This document shows positions 9,325 to 17,016 of a stretch of 64,000 bases of DNA, piece after piece (the first letter of the stretch is position 1; the number at the start of each line of letters is the position of its first letter). Origin of the DNA: Streptomyces sp. CNH099 (GTDB taxonomy: Bacteria; Actinomycetota; Actinomycetes; Streptomycetales; Streptomycetaceae). The translations under genes were made by a program, and so were the position numbers. Below the pieces are notes generated by a model that was given only the letters and a program-made list of their open reading frames with translations, did not search any database and was not told where the DNA came from. Location: the NCBI GenBank assembly GCA_000514715.1, contig AZWL01000005.1:124001-188000 (forward strand), written 5' to 3'.

Positions 9325-9879
9325 GTGTACTTCGCCGCACTGCTCGCGCGCACCGAAGACGGGTGGGAAGCGAGCGATACAGAGCTCGACGACGTGGAGA
9401 CGCTGGACGACCTGGCCGAATTCGCCCGTGAGGCGACGGCCGAAGCCGACGACACCGTACTGGTGCTGCTCGAACAGGAGGACCTCTGGTACGGCGTCGT
9501 CCGCATAGACGGTGAGGACGACCCGCGCGTCTTCGTCTCGAACGCCGCCGCGGCCGGACGCAGCGCGTACGGAGAGATCCTGCTCACCCCCGAGCTGCTC
9601 GGCCGGGAGCCGGAGGACGACAGCGCGCTGGACAGCCTGACGGATCTGGACGGCACCGAGGACGGCGAGCCGGCCGCCGGCGCCGGCCCGGACCCCGACG
9701 CCGCCGACGACGCCGCGGACGACGCCGCGCCCGGCACCCCCGCGGGACCGGTGGGCGACACGGAGCTGCTGGAGGACCTCGGGGTCTCGGAGAAGCAACT
9801 GCTGGCGTTGCACGGCGACGCGGTCAACGAGATCGCCGAGATGCTCGGCGCGGCCGACGTCCTGGAGACGGTCCGCTGA
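9325..9879 (+). CDS. tRNA adenosine deaminase-associated protein
   Basis: A 184-residue protein of the family always found immediately upstream of tadA in Streptomyces. It begins VYFAALLARTEDGW from a GTG. It contains EDLWYGVVRIDGEDDPRVFVS (about 52-72), then an Asp/Ala/Pro-rich variable linker (about 105-145), and a C-terminal helical TELLEDLGVSEKQLLALHG segment. It lies 56 bp upstream of tadA on the same strand, so a shared transcript is likely. Its molecular role is not known; the name reflects genomic association. Confidence 0.88.
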   Translation: MYFAALLARTEDGWEASDTELDDVETLDDLAEFAREATAEADDTVLVLLEQEDLWYGVVRIDGEDDPRVFVSNAAAAGRSAYGEILLTPELLGREPEDDSALDSLTDLDGTEDGEPAAGAGPDPDAADDAADDAAPGTPAGPVGDTELLEDLGVSEKQLLALHGDAVNEIAEMLGAADVLETVR

Positions 9880-9935
9880 CGGAGTACGACGGAGGAGGGG
9901 AGCCCGGCCCGTACGAGGAGCTGTGGGCGCCGCCG

Positions 9936-10442
9936 ATGCGGCTGGCCCTGGCGGAGGCGGAGCGCGCGCTGACGGCGGGCGACGTGCCCGTGGGCGCCGT
10001 GGTGGTGGGCCCGCCGGACGCGGACGCGTCCGCGGGCGCCGGCACGTCGTACGAGGCCTTGATCGAGGCGCCGCCGCGGGGGCCCGTCCTGGCCCGCGCC
10101 GGGAACGAGCGCGAGGCGGCGGGCGATCCCACGGCCCACGCCGAGATCCTGGCCCTCCGCGCCGCGGCGGCGGCGCTCGGCGGCTGGCGGCTGACGGGCT
10201 GCACCCTGGTCGTGACGCTGGAGCCGTGCACGATGTGCGCGGGCGCGGCGGTCCTCGCCCGCGTCGACCGGGTCGTCTACGCCGCCCGCGACCCGAAGAC
10301 CGGCGCGGCGGGCTCCCTCTGGGACGTCCTGCGCGACCGCCGGCTGAACCACCGCCCCGAGGTCATCCCGAACGTCCTCGCCCCGGAGTCCACCGCGCTC
10401 CTCACCGACTTCTTCCGCGGGGGTGCGCGGCCGCGGCCGTAA
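9936..10442 (+). CDS. tadA: tRNA adenosine(34) deaminase
   Basis: A 168-residue zinc-dependent deaminase converting A34 to inosine, needed for tRNA-Arg(ACG), which is itself encoded in this window at 19919. The motifs are HAE (residues about 68-70; zinc ligand plus general base) and PCTMC (about 89-93; two zinc-binding cysteines). Compared with usual TadA there is a roughly 20-residue Ala/Gly-rich insertion at about 28-50, between the GAVVV strand and the PVLARAGN strand. Start is the only ATG in frame near a GAGG-containing leader. Confidence 0.95.
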   Translation: MRLALAEAERALTAGDVPVGAVVVGPPDADASAGAGTSYEALIEAPPRGPVLARAGNEREAAGDPTAHAEILALRAAAAALGGWRLTGCTLVVTLEPCTMCAGAAVLARVDRVVYAARDPKTGAAGSLWDVLRDRRLNHRPEVIPNVLAPESTALLTDFFRGGARPRP

Positions 10443-10483
10443 CGATTTCTGATCACGGCGGGGGGTGGGCTAAGCTGCGTGGC

Positions 10484-10570
10484 GGTAGCGTGTCCGAGCG
10501 GCCGAAGGAGCTCGCCTCGAAAGCGAGTGTGGGGGCAACTCCACCGTGGGTTCAAATCCCACCGCTACCG
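10484..10570 (+). tRNA. tRNA-Ser(CGA)
   Basis: A seven-base acceptor stem pairs GGTAGCG with CGCTACC. The anticodon arm CTCGC-CTCGAAA-GCGAG gives anticodon CGA (reads UCG). A long variable arm (GTGTGGGGGCAACTCCAC region) is typical of tRNA-Ser, and the T arm has GGTTCAAATCC. CCA is not encoded. The 3' end is repeated imperfectly at 12220-12243, marking an integration site. Confidence 0.96.
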
Positions 10571-10571
10571 C
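10548..10571 (+). repeat. Putative attL of tRNA-Ser mini-island
   Basis: The 24 bp at the 3' end of tRNA-Ser(CGA), covering T arm and acceptor end, recurs at 12220-12243 with one mismatch (A to C in the T loop). This is the usual footprint of tRNA-targeted site-specific integration. Confidence 0.65.
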
Positions 10572-10583
10572 AGAGAGACGAGA

Positions 10584-10610
10584 GGGCGGACCCGACCGGG
10601 TCCGCCCTTC
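10584..10610 (+). terminator. Rho-independent-like terminator after tRNA-Ser(CGA)
   Basis: Perfect 10 bp arms GGGCGGACCC (10584-10593) and GGGTCCGCCC (10598-10607) around GACC, followed by TTC. Confidence 0.75.
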
Positions 10611-10720
10611 GCGCTGCCGGGGTCTCAGTTCGCCGGTGGGCCGCACATTCAGTCTCGGATACCGCTCCACATGAACTACGACAGCAGTGCTAGCATTGAA
10701 AGCGCGATAAGGGAGGCACT

Positions 10721-10963
10721 GTGGCGACTCTGACAATCCGGGGACTGGACGACACGGTCCATGCGCGACTGCGCGTGCAGGCCGCGCGGCACGGCCGGTC
10801 GATGGAAGCTGAGGTGCGTGCGATTCTCAGCGAGCAGCTCGCGTCCGACAGTTCCTCCCGCCCGCTGGGATCTCGCATCCGCGAGCGATTCACGGGGCTC
10901 GGCGGAGCGGAGCTGGAGCCGCCCGCTCGGCAGGATGCGCCGCGCTCGGCGGTCTTCGAATGA
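10721..10963 (+). CDS. FitA/VapB-type ribbon-helix-helix antitoxin
   Basis: An 80-residue antitoxin. The N-terminal TLTIRGLDDTVHARLRVQAA is the FitA-like ribbon-helix-helix DNA-binding domain (about residues 3-45), followed by the RSMEAEVRAIL helix; the acidic-to-polar C-terminal tail (about 50-80) should wrap the toxin. Its stop overlaps the toxin start by 4 bp (ATGA), giving coupled translation. It likely autorepresses the operon together with the toxin. It lies inside the tRNA-Ser island. Confidence 0.9.
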   Translation: MATLTIRGLDDTVHARLRVQAARHGRSMEAEVRAILSEQLASDSSSRPLGSRIRERFTGLGGAELEPPARQDAPRSAVFE

Positions 10964-11397
10964 TCATCCTTGACACCAATGTCCTGTCGGAACTGGTAAA
11001 GCCGGTACCTGAGCAGCGTGTCATCGACTGGCTCGACAGCCTTGTACCCGACGAGGTCGTGACGACTGCGGTGACCGCTGCCGAGCTGTGGTACGGGGTA
11101 CGCCGACTGCCGGACGGCAAGCGCAAGTCGGAGCTTGCCGAAGGCATCGATGCGATGTTGTTCGAGGATCTCGGCGGACGCATCGAGGTGTTTGACGCAG
11201 CTGCGGCCACCCGGTACGCGGACATTGTGCTGGCCCGAGAAAGGCTCGGCCGGCAGATCGCCGCCGCTGACGCACAGATCGCGGCGATCTGCGCCAAACG
11301 CACCGCGACGCTGGCGACCAGAAACGTCAAGGACTTCGAGGGCACCGGCGTCGTGCTCGTGAATCCTTGGGACGACGCAACAGCCACGCGCAGCTGA
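10960..11397 (+). CDS. PIN-domain toxin, VapC/FitB type
   Basis: A 145-residue PIN-domain ribonuclease toxin. Acidic metal ligands visible are D5 in the opening IILDTNVLSEL, E42 in AAELWYG, and a D in the AADAQIAAI segment (about residue 107); the final ATLATRNVKDFEG carries the C-terminal polar/acidic positions. VapC family toxins cleave tRNA or rRNA; the exact target cannot be told from sequence. The antitoxin is the overlapping upstream gene. All expected active-site positions appear intact, so it is probably functional. Confidence 0.92.
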   Translation: MIILDTNVLSELVKPVPEQRVIDWLDSLVPDEVVTTAVTAAELWYGVRRLPDGKRKSELAEGIDAMLFEDLGGRIEVFDAAAATRYADIVLARERLGRQIAAADAQIAAICAKRTATLATRNVKDFEGTGVVLVNPWDDATATRS

Positions 11398-11444
11398 CAG
11401 TGCCCCAGGCGCCGACGGCCGTGGGGCTGTCCCGGTCCGGGCGT

Positions 11445-11813
11445 CACGGACAACGTCCTTGGACCTTGTCCGGAGCCACTGAGCGAGATGCGGGTCGGCG
11501 CAGCGGACCAGGGCTACCGAGCGGGCGACCTTCCACCCCTCGTGCTCCGGTTGGGTCACGGCGGCTTCGCCGATCCGTCCTACCAGCACGATGAATAGAT
11601 CACCGGGGCGCAGCCGCGTCTTCGGCTGGGCTTCAGCAACTTCGCGCCCCACGCACACCATGTCCGTGGTCTGAACGCGCCCGTCGGCGATGTCTCCGGC
11701 CGGAGCAGGGGCACGCCGTCCAGGGCGGGGCGGCCAGGACGGTTGATCCCGTACCCGACCGCTTCCACGCCGGGCAGGTCGGCGAGCGCCGCCCACTGTG
11801 GACCTTCCTTCAC
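11445..11813 (-). pseudogene. Frameshifted remnant of DNA methylase/HsdS-like specificity gene
   Basis: Read on the minus strand, one frame gives EGPQWAALADLPGVEAVGYG and GVPLLR, and the neighbouring frame continues AGDIADGRV...QPKTRLRPGDLF..LVGRIGEAA..QPEHEGWKVARSVALVRC...AQWLR. Joined by a one-base shift near 11700 this matches a domain found in the C-terminal part of Streptomyces N-6 DNA methylase / type I specificity proteins. Both ends are missing. It is therefore a relic of a restriction-modification gene next to the toxin-antitoxin pair. Confidence 0.6.
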
Positions 11814-12219
11814 AGCTCCCCCAAGACATCGCGGAGTTCACCCTCCGCGCGCGGCTTCCGCGAAGTGTCCTCGTCGGTCAGGACACGTCTGCCTCGGCTC
11901 ACCTGGACGCCCAGAGGGAACTTTTGCCAGGGCCTGACCTACGAGCCGACTGCCGCCCTGCACATCGCGCTCCCCTGCCGTCACACGCGCTGATACCCGT
12001 TCGGTCCCGACCGTTCGGGCGGGGCCGCGCCCAGCACCGCAGACGAGCCTCCGAGCGACTTCCTGGGCACCGAGCCACCACGAGGAGAGCAGGCGAAACG
12101 CTGCCGACCGCACCTCTTCTTCATGGTGCGGCACGTACCTCACGGGAACCGCCAGATGCCGATCGAGCCTGTGGCATGCCCCGCTCTCGGAAAAACCGCA
12201 GGTGAGACCGCACGTAAGC

Positions 12220-12243
12220 GGGTTCACATCCCACCGCTACCGC
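12220..12243 (+). repeat. Putative attR: partial copy of tRNA-Ser(CGA) 3' end
   Basis: GGGTTCACATCCCACCGCTA and following bases match the tRNA-Ser(CGA) T arm and acceptor at 10548-10571 except for one base. Nothing upstream of it could fold into the rest of a tRNA, so it is a fragment, not a gene. Confidence 0.65.
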
Positions 12244-12345
12244 TTCTGCAGAGCAGCACCGCGAAAGGGCGGGCCGCGTCGGCGGGCGGGGCAAGGCCCG
12301 GCCCGCGGCGGGGAGTCGGGCGCCGCGGTCGCTCCGGCCGCGGGG

Positions 12346-13224
12346 TCACGGCGGCGGCAGCGGCAGCGCGGCCAGCCGTACCGGGTCCGCCAGGATGTCG
12401 ATGTGCGTGATCCGCCCCTCCGCGACGGTGAACGCCGTCACCGACACCGGCTTCCCGTCGACGTACGTCACCGCCCCTGCCGCGCCGGCCACCACCGCCG
12501 GGCGGTTGACCGCGCCCGGGCGGCGGTACAGCATCGCGCCCGCCGCGACCTCCTTCGCGCCGCGGCGCAGCTTCGCCGCGCCCGCGAGCACCGCGCCCGT
12601 GTCGGCCCGGAGGACGACGTCCGGGTCGAGGACGGTGAGCAGGGCGTCGAAGTCGCCGTTGGCGGCGGCGGCGTAGAACGCCTCGACCGCGTCGCGCTGG
12701 CGGCCCAGGTCGGGGGCCACGGCCGTCGAGCGGCCCGCAACGCGGCCGCGGGCGCGGCTGGCGAGCTTCCGGGTGGCGGCCGGGGTGCGTTCGACGATGG
12801 GGGCGATGTCGTCGAACGGCACGGCGAACATGTCGTGGAGCACGAAGGCGAGCCGCTCCGCGGGCGCCAGGGTGTCGAGCACGACGAGGAGCGCCCAGCC
12901 GACGGAGTCCCCGGCGAGCGCCGCCGCCTCCGGGTCCATGCCGTCCCCGGCGGTGACGACCGGGTCCGGGAGGTGGACGTCGAGCGGCTCCTCGCGGCGG
13001 GACTGGCGGGTGCGGAGCATGTCGAGGCAGACGCGGGAGACGACGGTGGTGAGCCAGGCGGCGAGGTTGCGCACCTCGGAGACGTCGGCGCGGCTGAGGC
13101 GGAACCAGCTCTCCTGCACCGCGTCCTCGGCTGCGCTCAGGGAACCGAGCATGCGGTAGGCCACCGCACTCAGTTGTGGACGTTCCTCTTCGAACTGCTC
13201 CGCCAGCCGCTGCTGCGTCTCCAC
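12346..13224 (-). CDS. ECF41-type (SigJ-like) sigma factor with SnoaL-like C-terminus
   Basis: A 292-residue sigma-70-family factor. Region 2 (about residues 10-75) has the LSAVAYRMLGSLSAAEDAVQESWFRL signature, and region 4 (about 115-165) includes LDTLAPAERLAFVLHDMF. The extra 120-residue C-terminal SnoaL-like domain (about 175-292) is the hallmark of the ECF41 group, where it regulates activity in place of an anti-sigma factor; no usual partner oxidoreductase gene is adjacent. The GTG at 13224 after GGGAGAGG matches the typical N-terminus; alternatives are 13266 (ATG) and 13287 (GTG). Confidence 0.88.
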   Translation of the reverse strand: METQQRLAEQFEEERPQLSAVAYRMLGSLSAAEDAVQESWFRLSRADVSEVRNLAAWLTTVVSRVCLDMLRTRQSRREEPLDVHLPDPVVTAGDGMDPEAAALAGDSVGWALLVVLDTLAPAERLAFVLHDMFAVPFDDIAPIVERTPAATRKLASRARGRVAGRSTAVAPDLGRQRDAVEAFYAAAANGDFDALLTVLDPDVVLRADTGAVLAGAAKLRRGAKEVAAGAMLYRRPGAVNRPAVVAGAAGAVTYVDGKPVSVTAFTVAEGRITHIDILADPVRLAALPLPPP

Positions 13225-13522
13225 GCCCGCCTCTCCCCCCGCGCTCCGGTGTCCTGCGTGATCCATGATGCCCTGCACGTACGACACCGCCCGGCCCTCC
13301 GGTAAGGGGCGGCGGAGGGGGAGGCGGCCCCGGGGGGAACCGGCCGCCTCCCCCCGCGGAGAGCGGGCCGTACGACGCACCGCGGCGAGGGGGGAGTAGC
13401 CGCGGCGGACGCGCAGTGAGCCCGCCCCGAGCCCGCCGGGGTCCTGCCAGGCCCGGCGGGCTCACCTCCATCGTGCGCCGCCGCGGCGGGCTGCCCGGTC
13501 CGCAAAAGCCCTCGGTGACCGG

Positions 13523-13548
13523 GCCTTTAGTCCATAAAACATGGGTAC
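13523..13548 (+). promoter_or_regulatory. SigB/SigF-type promoter candidate upstream of small membrane gene
   Basis: GCCT, 16 bases, then GGGTAC fits the GNNT-N14-16-GGGTAY pattern described for stress/sporulation sigma factors of the SigB/F group in Streptomyces. It sits 90 bp before the small gene at 13638 and close to two sigma genes of that group. The rest of the 413 bp gap between 13225 and 13637 holds no gene I can support. Confidence 0.4.
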
Positions 13549-13637
13549 GAGTCCCAGCACGGATAGACTCGTGTCGAGTACGCCTGGGGAGAGAGCGGTA
13601 AACGGGCGTGTGCCGCACAGGGGAGGCATGGACGCAC

Positions 13638-13817
13638 GTGGACTACAAGAAGATAGCGCTGGCACTCCTCGGACTCTTCGCGATCTACTCCATCATCAGC
13701 TCCCCCGCGCAGGCAGCCGATCTCGTGCAGATCGTCTTCGAGTGGATATCGGAGCTGGCGAGGGCCATCGGCGACGTCATGTCGGACCTGCTCGACGACG
13801 CCTCGTCGTCGGAGTGA
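13638..13817 (+). CDS. Small single-pass membrane protein, conserved in Streptomyces
   Basis: A 59-residue protein from a GTG preceded by GGGGAGG (spacing about 11). It starts DYKKIALALLGLFAIYSII, a signal-anchor or signal-peptide-like helix, with a possible cleavage site after AQA (about residue 25), then an amphipathic acidic C-terminus (SELARAIGDVMSDLLDDASS). No enzymatic motif. The location next to SigF/SigN-type genes and the candidate SigB/F promoter suggest a stress or sporulation role, which is inference. Confidence 0.7.
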   Translation: MDYKKIALALLGLFAIYSIISSPAQAADLVQIVFEWISELARAIGDVMSDLLDDASSSE

Positions 13818-14197
13818 CGGGGCGCGGCGACGGGTGAAGCGACGGGCGCGTAGACGGCACGGTCACGGCGCCGCCACCGCGAGCGCCGTCGGGGTGACGC
13901 GGGAGCCGGGCGGCCGCGCGGGCCGTGCCGCGGCGGTTCACCGGCCGGGTGACGGCCGGCCACGCGATCGGCCCCGTACGCCCGTACCCGATCAGCGCTC
14001 CCGCCTGGCCGAACGGCCTCCGCCCGCGGCTTCCGGCGGCGGCCAACTGGCCGCCAACACGGCAGATTACGGTGCTTGCACAGGGTGCACATCTCTTGTG
14101 ATGCTATGACCGCTTTGCCAGATTTGCCCGGGCCCGCCGGCGGTGCACGCCGCGGCGCCGGGCGCCGTACGTCACGCGGTCGTGAAGGGGTGGTGGT
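13818..14197. other. Intergenic region upstream of SigF-like gene
   Basis: No coding frame is supported. A 13 bp palindrome TGCAC-AGG-GTGCA lies at about 14073-14086, just downstream of a TTGCAC that could serve as a -35 element, so it may be a regulatory site for the following sigma gene. Confidence 0.4.
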
Positions 14198-15055
14198 GTG
14201 GTGCATCCGTCGTCCGCACGTGCCGCCCCGCCCGCCCCCGGCAGGCCCGCTCCCGGGCTCCCCGCCCCGGAGCCCGACGAGTCCGACGAGGCGCGCAAAC
14301 CCGACTCGCGCGCCCTGACCCGCGCCCTCTTCGAGCAGCTCACCGCCCTCGAACGCGGCACCCCTGAGCACAGCCGCGTCCGGACCGCGCTCATCGAGGC
14401 GAACCTGCCCCTCGTCCGCTACGCCGCCGCCCGCTTCCGCAGCCGCAACGAGCCCATGGAGGACGTCCTCCAGGTCGGCACGATCGGCCTCATCCACGCC
14501 ATCGACCGCTTCGACCCGGGCCGCGGCGTGCAGTTCCCGACCTTCGCCATGCCCACCGTGGTCGGCGAGATCAAACGTTACTTCAGGGACAACGTGCGCA
14601 CCGTCCACGTCCCCCGCCGGCTGCACGAGCTGTGGGCGCAGGTCAGCGGCGCCACCGAGGACCTGACCGTACGGCACGGCCGCGCGCCCACCACCGCCGA
14701 GATCGCCGCGCACCTCAAGATCGGCGAGGACGAGGTGCGGGCCTGCCGCGAGGCGGGCCGCTCGTACTACGCCACCTCCCTCGAAGCCGCCCAGGAGGGC
14801 GACGGCATGCCGGGCCTGCTGGACCGGCTGGGGTACGAGGACCCGGAGCTGGCCGGCGTCGAGCACCGCGACCTCGTACGCCACCTCCTCGTCCAGCTGC
14901 CGGAGCGCGAGCAGCGCATCCTCATGCTGCGCTACTACCGCAACATGACGCAGTCGCAGATCAGCGCGGAGCTGGGCCTGTCCCAGATGCACGTTTCGCG
15001 GCTGCTGTCCCGCAGCTTCGCGCGACTGCGATCCGCAAACCGGATCGACTCCTAA
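14198..15055 (+). CDS. sigF: SigB/SigF/SigG-family RNA polymerase sigma factor (SigF-like)
   Basis: A 285-residue sigma factor. After a Pro/Ala-rich N-terminus (about residues 1-35) come region 2 (about 68-135: [28 protein letters not shown] and [19 protein letters not shown]), region 3 (about 150-205) and region 4 (about 220-280: [18 protein letters not shown] and [18 protein letters not shown]). The C-terminus [10 protein letters not shown] resembles Streptomyces SigF, the late spore sigma factor, and a second close paralogue follows, as sigF and sigN are adjacent in S. coelicolor. The symbol is by resemblance and synteny. Start is one of two consecutive GTGs. Confidence 0.88.
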   Translation: MVHPSSARAAPPAPGRPAPGLPAPEPDESDEARKPDSRALTRALFEQLTALERGTPEHSRVRTALIEANLPLVRYAAARFRSRNEPMEDVLQVGTIGLIHAIDRFDPGRGVQFPTFAMPTVVGEIKRYFRDNVRTVHVPRRLHELWAQVSGATEDLTVRHGRAPTTAEIAAHLKIGEDEVRACREAGRSYYATSLEAAQEGDGMPGLLDRLGYEDPELAGVEHRDLVRHLLVQLPEREQRILMLRYYRNMTQSQISAELGLSQMHVSRLLSRSFARLRSANRIDS

Positions 15056-15171
15056 CCGGATCGGGTAGGACTCTTCGAGGTCGTCGCTGACAGGCAGGCT
15101 CCGTATCTGCGCGTATATGTCGACTTGGCGCTACAGCGCGTTGCCGACTTGTGACATTCTGCTGGAACCGT

Positions 15172-15197
15172 GTTTGGCGTGCCTCGGCACCCGGTAT
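15172..15197 (+). promoter_or_regulatory. SigB/F-like promoter candidate before second sigma gene
   Basis: GTTT, 16 bases, CGGTAT resembles the GNNT-N16-GGGTAY consensus with one mismatch. It lies about 100 bp before the start at 15300. Confidence 0.3.
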
Positions 15198-15299
15198 TCA
15201 GTCGGAGGCTGCTTCTCTCGGCGGCCGGCGGGAGCCGCGGCTCCGTCCGGTTCAATGGGAGGGGCGGCCAGGAACCGTCCGCGACCTCAAGGGGGTGGC

Positions 15300-16421
15300 A
15301 TGTCCGCAGAACTGGGCAGCTCGCAGATGCTCACCGAAGTCGCGCCGCTCGGCGCACAAGCGGCTTTCCCCGACGCCCCGGCCACGGCCCGGGACGGCTT
15401 GGACCGCACCCTGGACCCGGCCCCCGACCCGGCCGCCGGCGACGCCGCCGCGCCCCCGACGCCGCTGACGCCGGCGCCGCCGGCACTGCCGGGGCTGCCG
15501 TCGCCGGGCCCCGGCGCCGCGCTGCTGCCGGCCCCCGCCGGCCCGGTGGACGACGACGTCCCGGACCCCGACGCGGCCGAGCCCCACGTGCCCGGCCCCG
15601 ACGCGGCCGACGCCGCCGACCCCGACGCGGCGGGCGCCGACGCGAGCCCTTCCGGCAGCCTCGACACCCGCACCCTCTCCCGCGCCCTCTTCCTCCGCCT
15701 CGCCGAGCTGCCCCCCGGGGACAGCCCCGAGCGGACGTACGTGCGCGACACCCTGATCGAGCTGAACCTCCCCCTCGTGCGCTACGCCGCGGCCCGCTTC
15801 CGCAGCCGCAACGAGCCCATGGAGGACATCGTCCAGGTCGGCACGATCGGCCTGATCAAGGCGATCGACCGGTTCGACTGCCGGCGCGGCACCGAGTTCC
15901 CGACCTTCGCCATGCCCACGGTCATCGGCGAGATCAAGCGCTACTTCCGCGACACCAGCTGGTCCGTGCGCGTCCCGCGCCGGCTCCAGGAGCTGCGCCT
16001 GGCGCTCACCAAGGCCAGCGACGACCTCGCGCAGCGGCTGGACCGCTCCCCGACCGTGCCGGAGCTGGCCCAGTACCTCGGGGTGTCCGACGAGGACGTG
16101 GTCGACGGCCTCGCCGTCGGCAACGCGTACACGGCCAGCTCCCTCGACTCCCCCGCCCCGGAGGAGGACGGCGGCGAGGGCTCGCTCGCGGACCGCCTCG
16201 GGTACGAGGACACGGCGCTGGAGGGCGTGGAGTACCGCGAGTCGCTGAAGCCGCTGTTGGCCCAGCTCCCGGCCCGGGAGCGGCGGATCATCATGCTGCG
16301 GTTCTTCGGGAACATGACGCAGTCGCAGATCGGCGACGAGGTGGGCATCTCGCAGATGCACGTGTCCCGACTGCTCACGCGCACGCTGGCGCAGCTGCGG
16401 GCAGGGCTGATCGCGGACTGA
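15300..16421 (+). CDS. SigB/SigF-family sigma factor with long N-terminal extension
   Basis: A 373-residue paralogue of the preceding sigma gene. The first 115 residues are an Ala/Pro/Asp-rich low-complexity extension absent from its neighbour; sigma regions 2, 3 and 4 occupy about 145-373, with the same [20 protein letters not shown] and [20 protein letters not shown] motifs. Start ATG at 15300 follows GGGGGTGG. In S. coelicolor the neighbour of sigF is sigN, so this may be its counterpart, but the order and the long extension leave this open. Stress or developmental regulation is the likely role. Confidence 0.88.
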   Translation: MSAELGSSQMLTEVAPLGAQAAFPDAPATARDGLDRTLDPAPDPAAGDAAAPPTPLTPAPPALPGLPSPGPGAALLPAPAGPVDDDVPDPDAAEPHVPGPDAADAADPDAAGADASPSGSLDTRTLSRALFLRLAELPPGDSPERTYVRDTLIELNLPLVRYAAARFRSRNEPMEDIVQVGTIGLIKAIDRFDCRRGTEFPTFAMPTVIGEIKRYFRDTSWSVRVPRRLQELRLALTKASDDLAQRLDRSPTVPELAQYLGVSDEDVVDGLAVGNAYTASSLDSPAPEEDGGEGSLADRLGYEDTALEGVEYRESLKPLLAQLPARERRIIMLRFFGNMTQSQIGDEVGISQMHVSRLLTRTLAQLRAGLIAD

Positions 16422-16571
16422 CGACGGGGCCGGCGCGGGGCCGGCCCCGGCTCGTACGGCCACGTCGCGCTCGCGTACGCCCGACGTCGCGAGCCTCGCA
16501 TGCCGCACATCGTGAACCGCCTACGCCTGACGCCGTGCACGGCGTCGTACGCGGCACCCACGGGTCGGCGG

Positions 16572-16607
16572 GATCAGCGGTGTCGCTCAGATCAGCGGTG
16601 TCGCTCA
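16572..16607. repeat. Perfect 18 bp tandem duplication
   Basis: GATCAGCGGTGTCGCTCA occurs twice in direct succession, followed by a third degenerate start, at the 3' side of the small membrane gene on the minus strand. No function is visible. Confidence 0.7.
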
Positions 16608-16629
16608 GATCGGCAGCGTGTCGGCCGGC

Positions 16630-16854
16630 TCAGCCGACCGCGAGCCACACCACCCCCGCGAGCACCGCCACCGCGACGACGATCCCGACGATCAACCCGA
16701 TACGCGGCCCCGGAGTCGCCGCCGACGCCGCCGGCTGCTGCGGCCCCCGCGTCTGCGGGCCGCCGCCCTCGTCCACGAAGGCGCGGAACATCTGCGTGCT
16801 CCCGGCCGGGTCGTTGTTGGGGTCGGGCTGTTGACCTTGCGGATTGTGAGCCAT
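16630..16854 (-). CDS. Small C-tail-anchored membrane protein
   Basis: A 74-residue protein: hydrophilic, Asn/Pro/Gln-rich N-terminal part (AHNPQGQQPDPNNDPAG), a conserved-looking STQMFRAFVDEGG segment, then one transmembrane helix at the very C-terminus (about residues 50-73). This tail-anchored design suggests an inner-membrane small protein facing the cytoplasm. Divergent from the MFS gene, 155 bp apart. Start chosen at the ATG that opens the compact protein; family unknown. Confidence 0.65.
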   Translation of the reverse strand: MAHNPQGQQPDPNNDPAGSTQMFRAFVDEGGGPQTRGPQQPAASAATPGPRIGLIVGIVVAVAVLAGVVWLAVG

Positions 16855-16974
16855 GGAGCAGGACACTAGCGAACGCCCCGGACGCCTGTCAGCGGGGGGA
16901 AGCCCGGCTTCCGCACACCCGCGCCCGCGCCCGCACCCGTCCCGGCGCCGGCGCCGCGCTCGGGCCGACTTCGA

Positions 16975-17003
16975 TTGCCTTCGGCAACCATTCGTCATAC
17001 AGT
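16975..17003 (+). promoter_or_regulatory. Promoter for leaderless MFS mRNA
   Basis: TTGCCT (16975-16980), exactly 17 bases, TACAGT (16998-17003). A transcript starting seven bases after the -10 would begin at 17010, the G of the in-frame GTG. No Shine-Dalgarno is present before that GTG. Confidence 0.6.
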
Positions 17004-17016
17004 TGCTTAGTGCAAC
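17002..17016. promoter_or_regulatory. Inverted repeat operator candidate at MFS start
   Basis: GTTGC-TTAGT-GCAAC, perfect 5 bp arms, centred on the predicted transcription start and overlapping the start codon. A repressor bound here would block transcription; the TetR gene downstream is the natural candidate. Confidence 0.45.

Larger units (their letters stand above)
10571..12219. mobile_element. 1.6 kb remnant genomic island at tRNA-Ser(CGA)
   Basis: The interval between tRNA-Ser and its partial 3' copy holds a VapBC-type module, a frameshifted methylase/specificity remnant on the other strand, and about 400 bp of non-coding sequence (11820-12219). No integrase remains, so mobility genes were presumably deleted. 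The assignment rests on the duplicated tRNA end and the accessory gene content. Confidence 0.6.

Noticed and set aside
11838..12227. 129-codon minus-strand frame at the right end of the tRNA-Ser island
   Set aside because: Runs through the attR copy, no ribosome site, Arg/Gly-rich shadow composition.
13525..13560. tRNA-like string with TCCATAAAACATGG and a T-loop-like GGTACGAGTCC
   Set aside because: No acceptor or D arm can be formed; the GGGTAC fits a promoter better.
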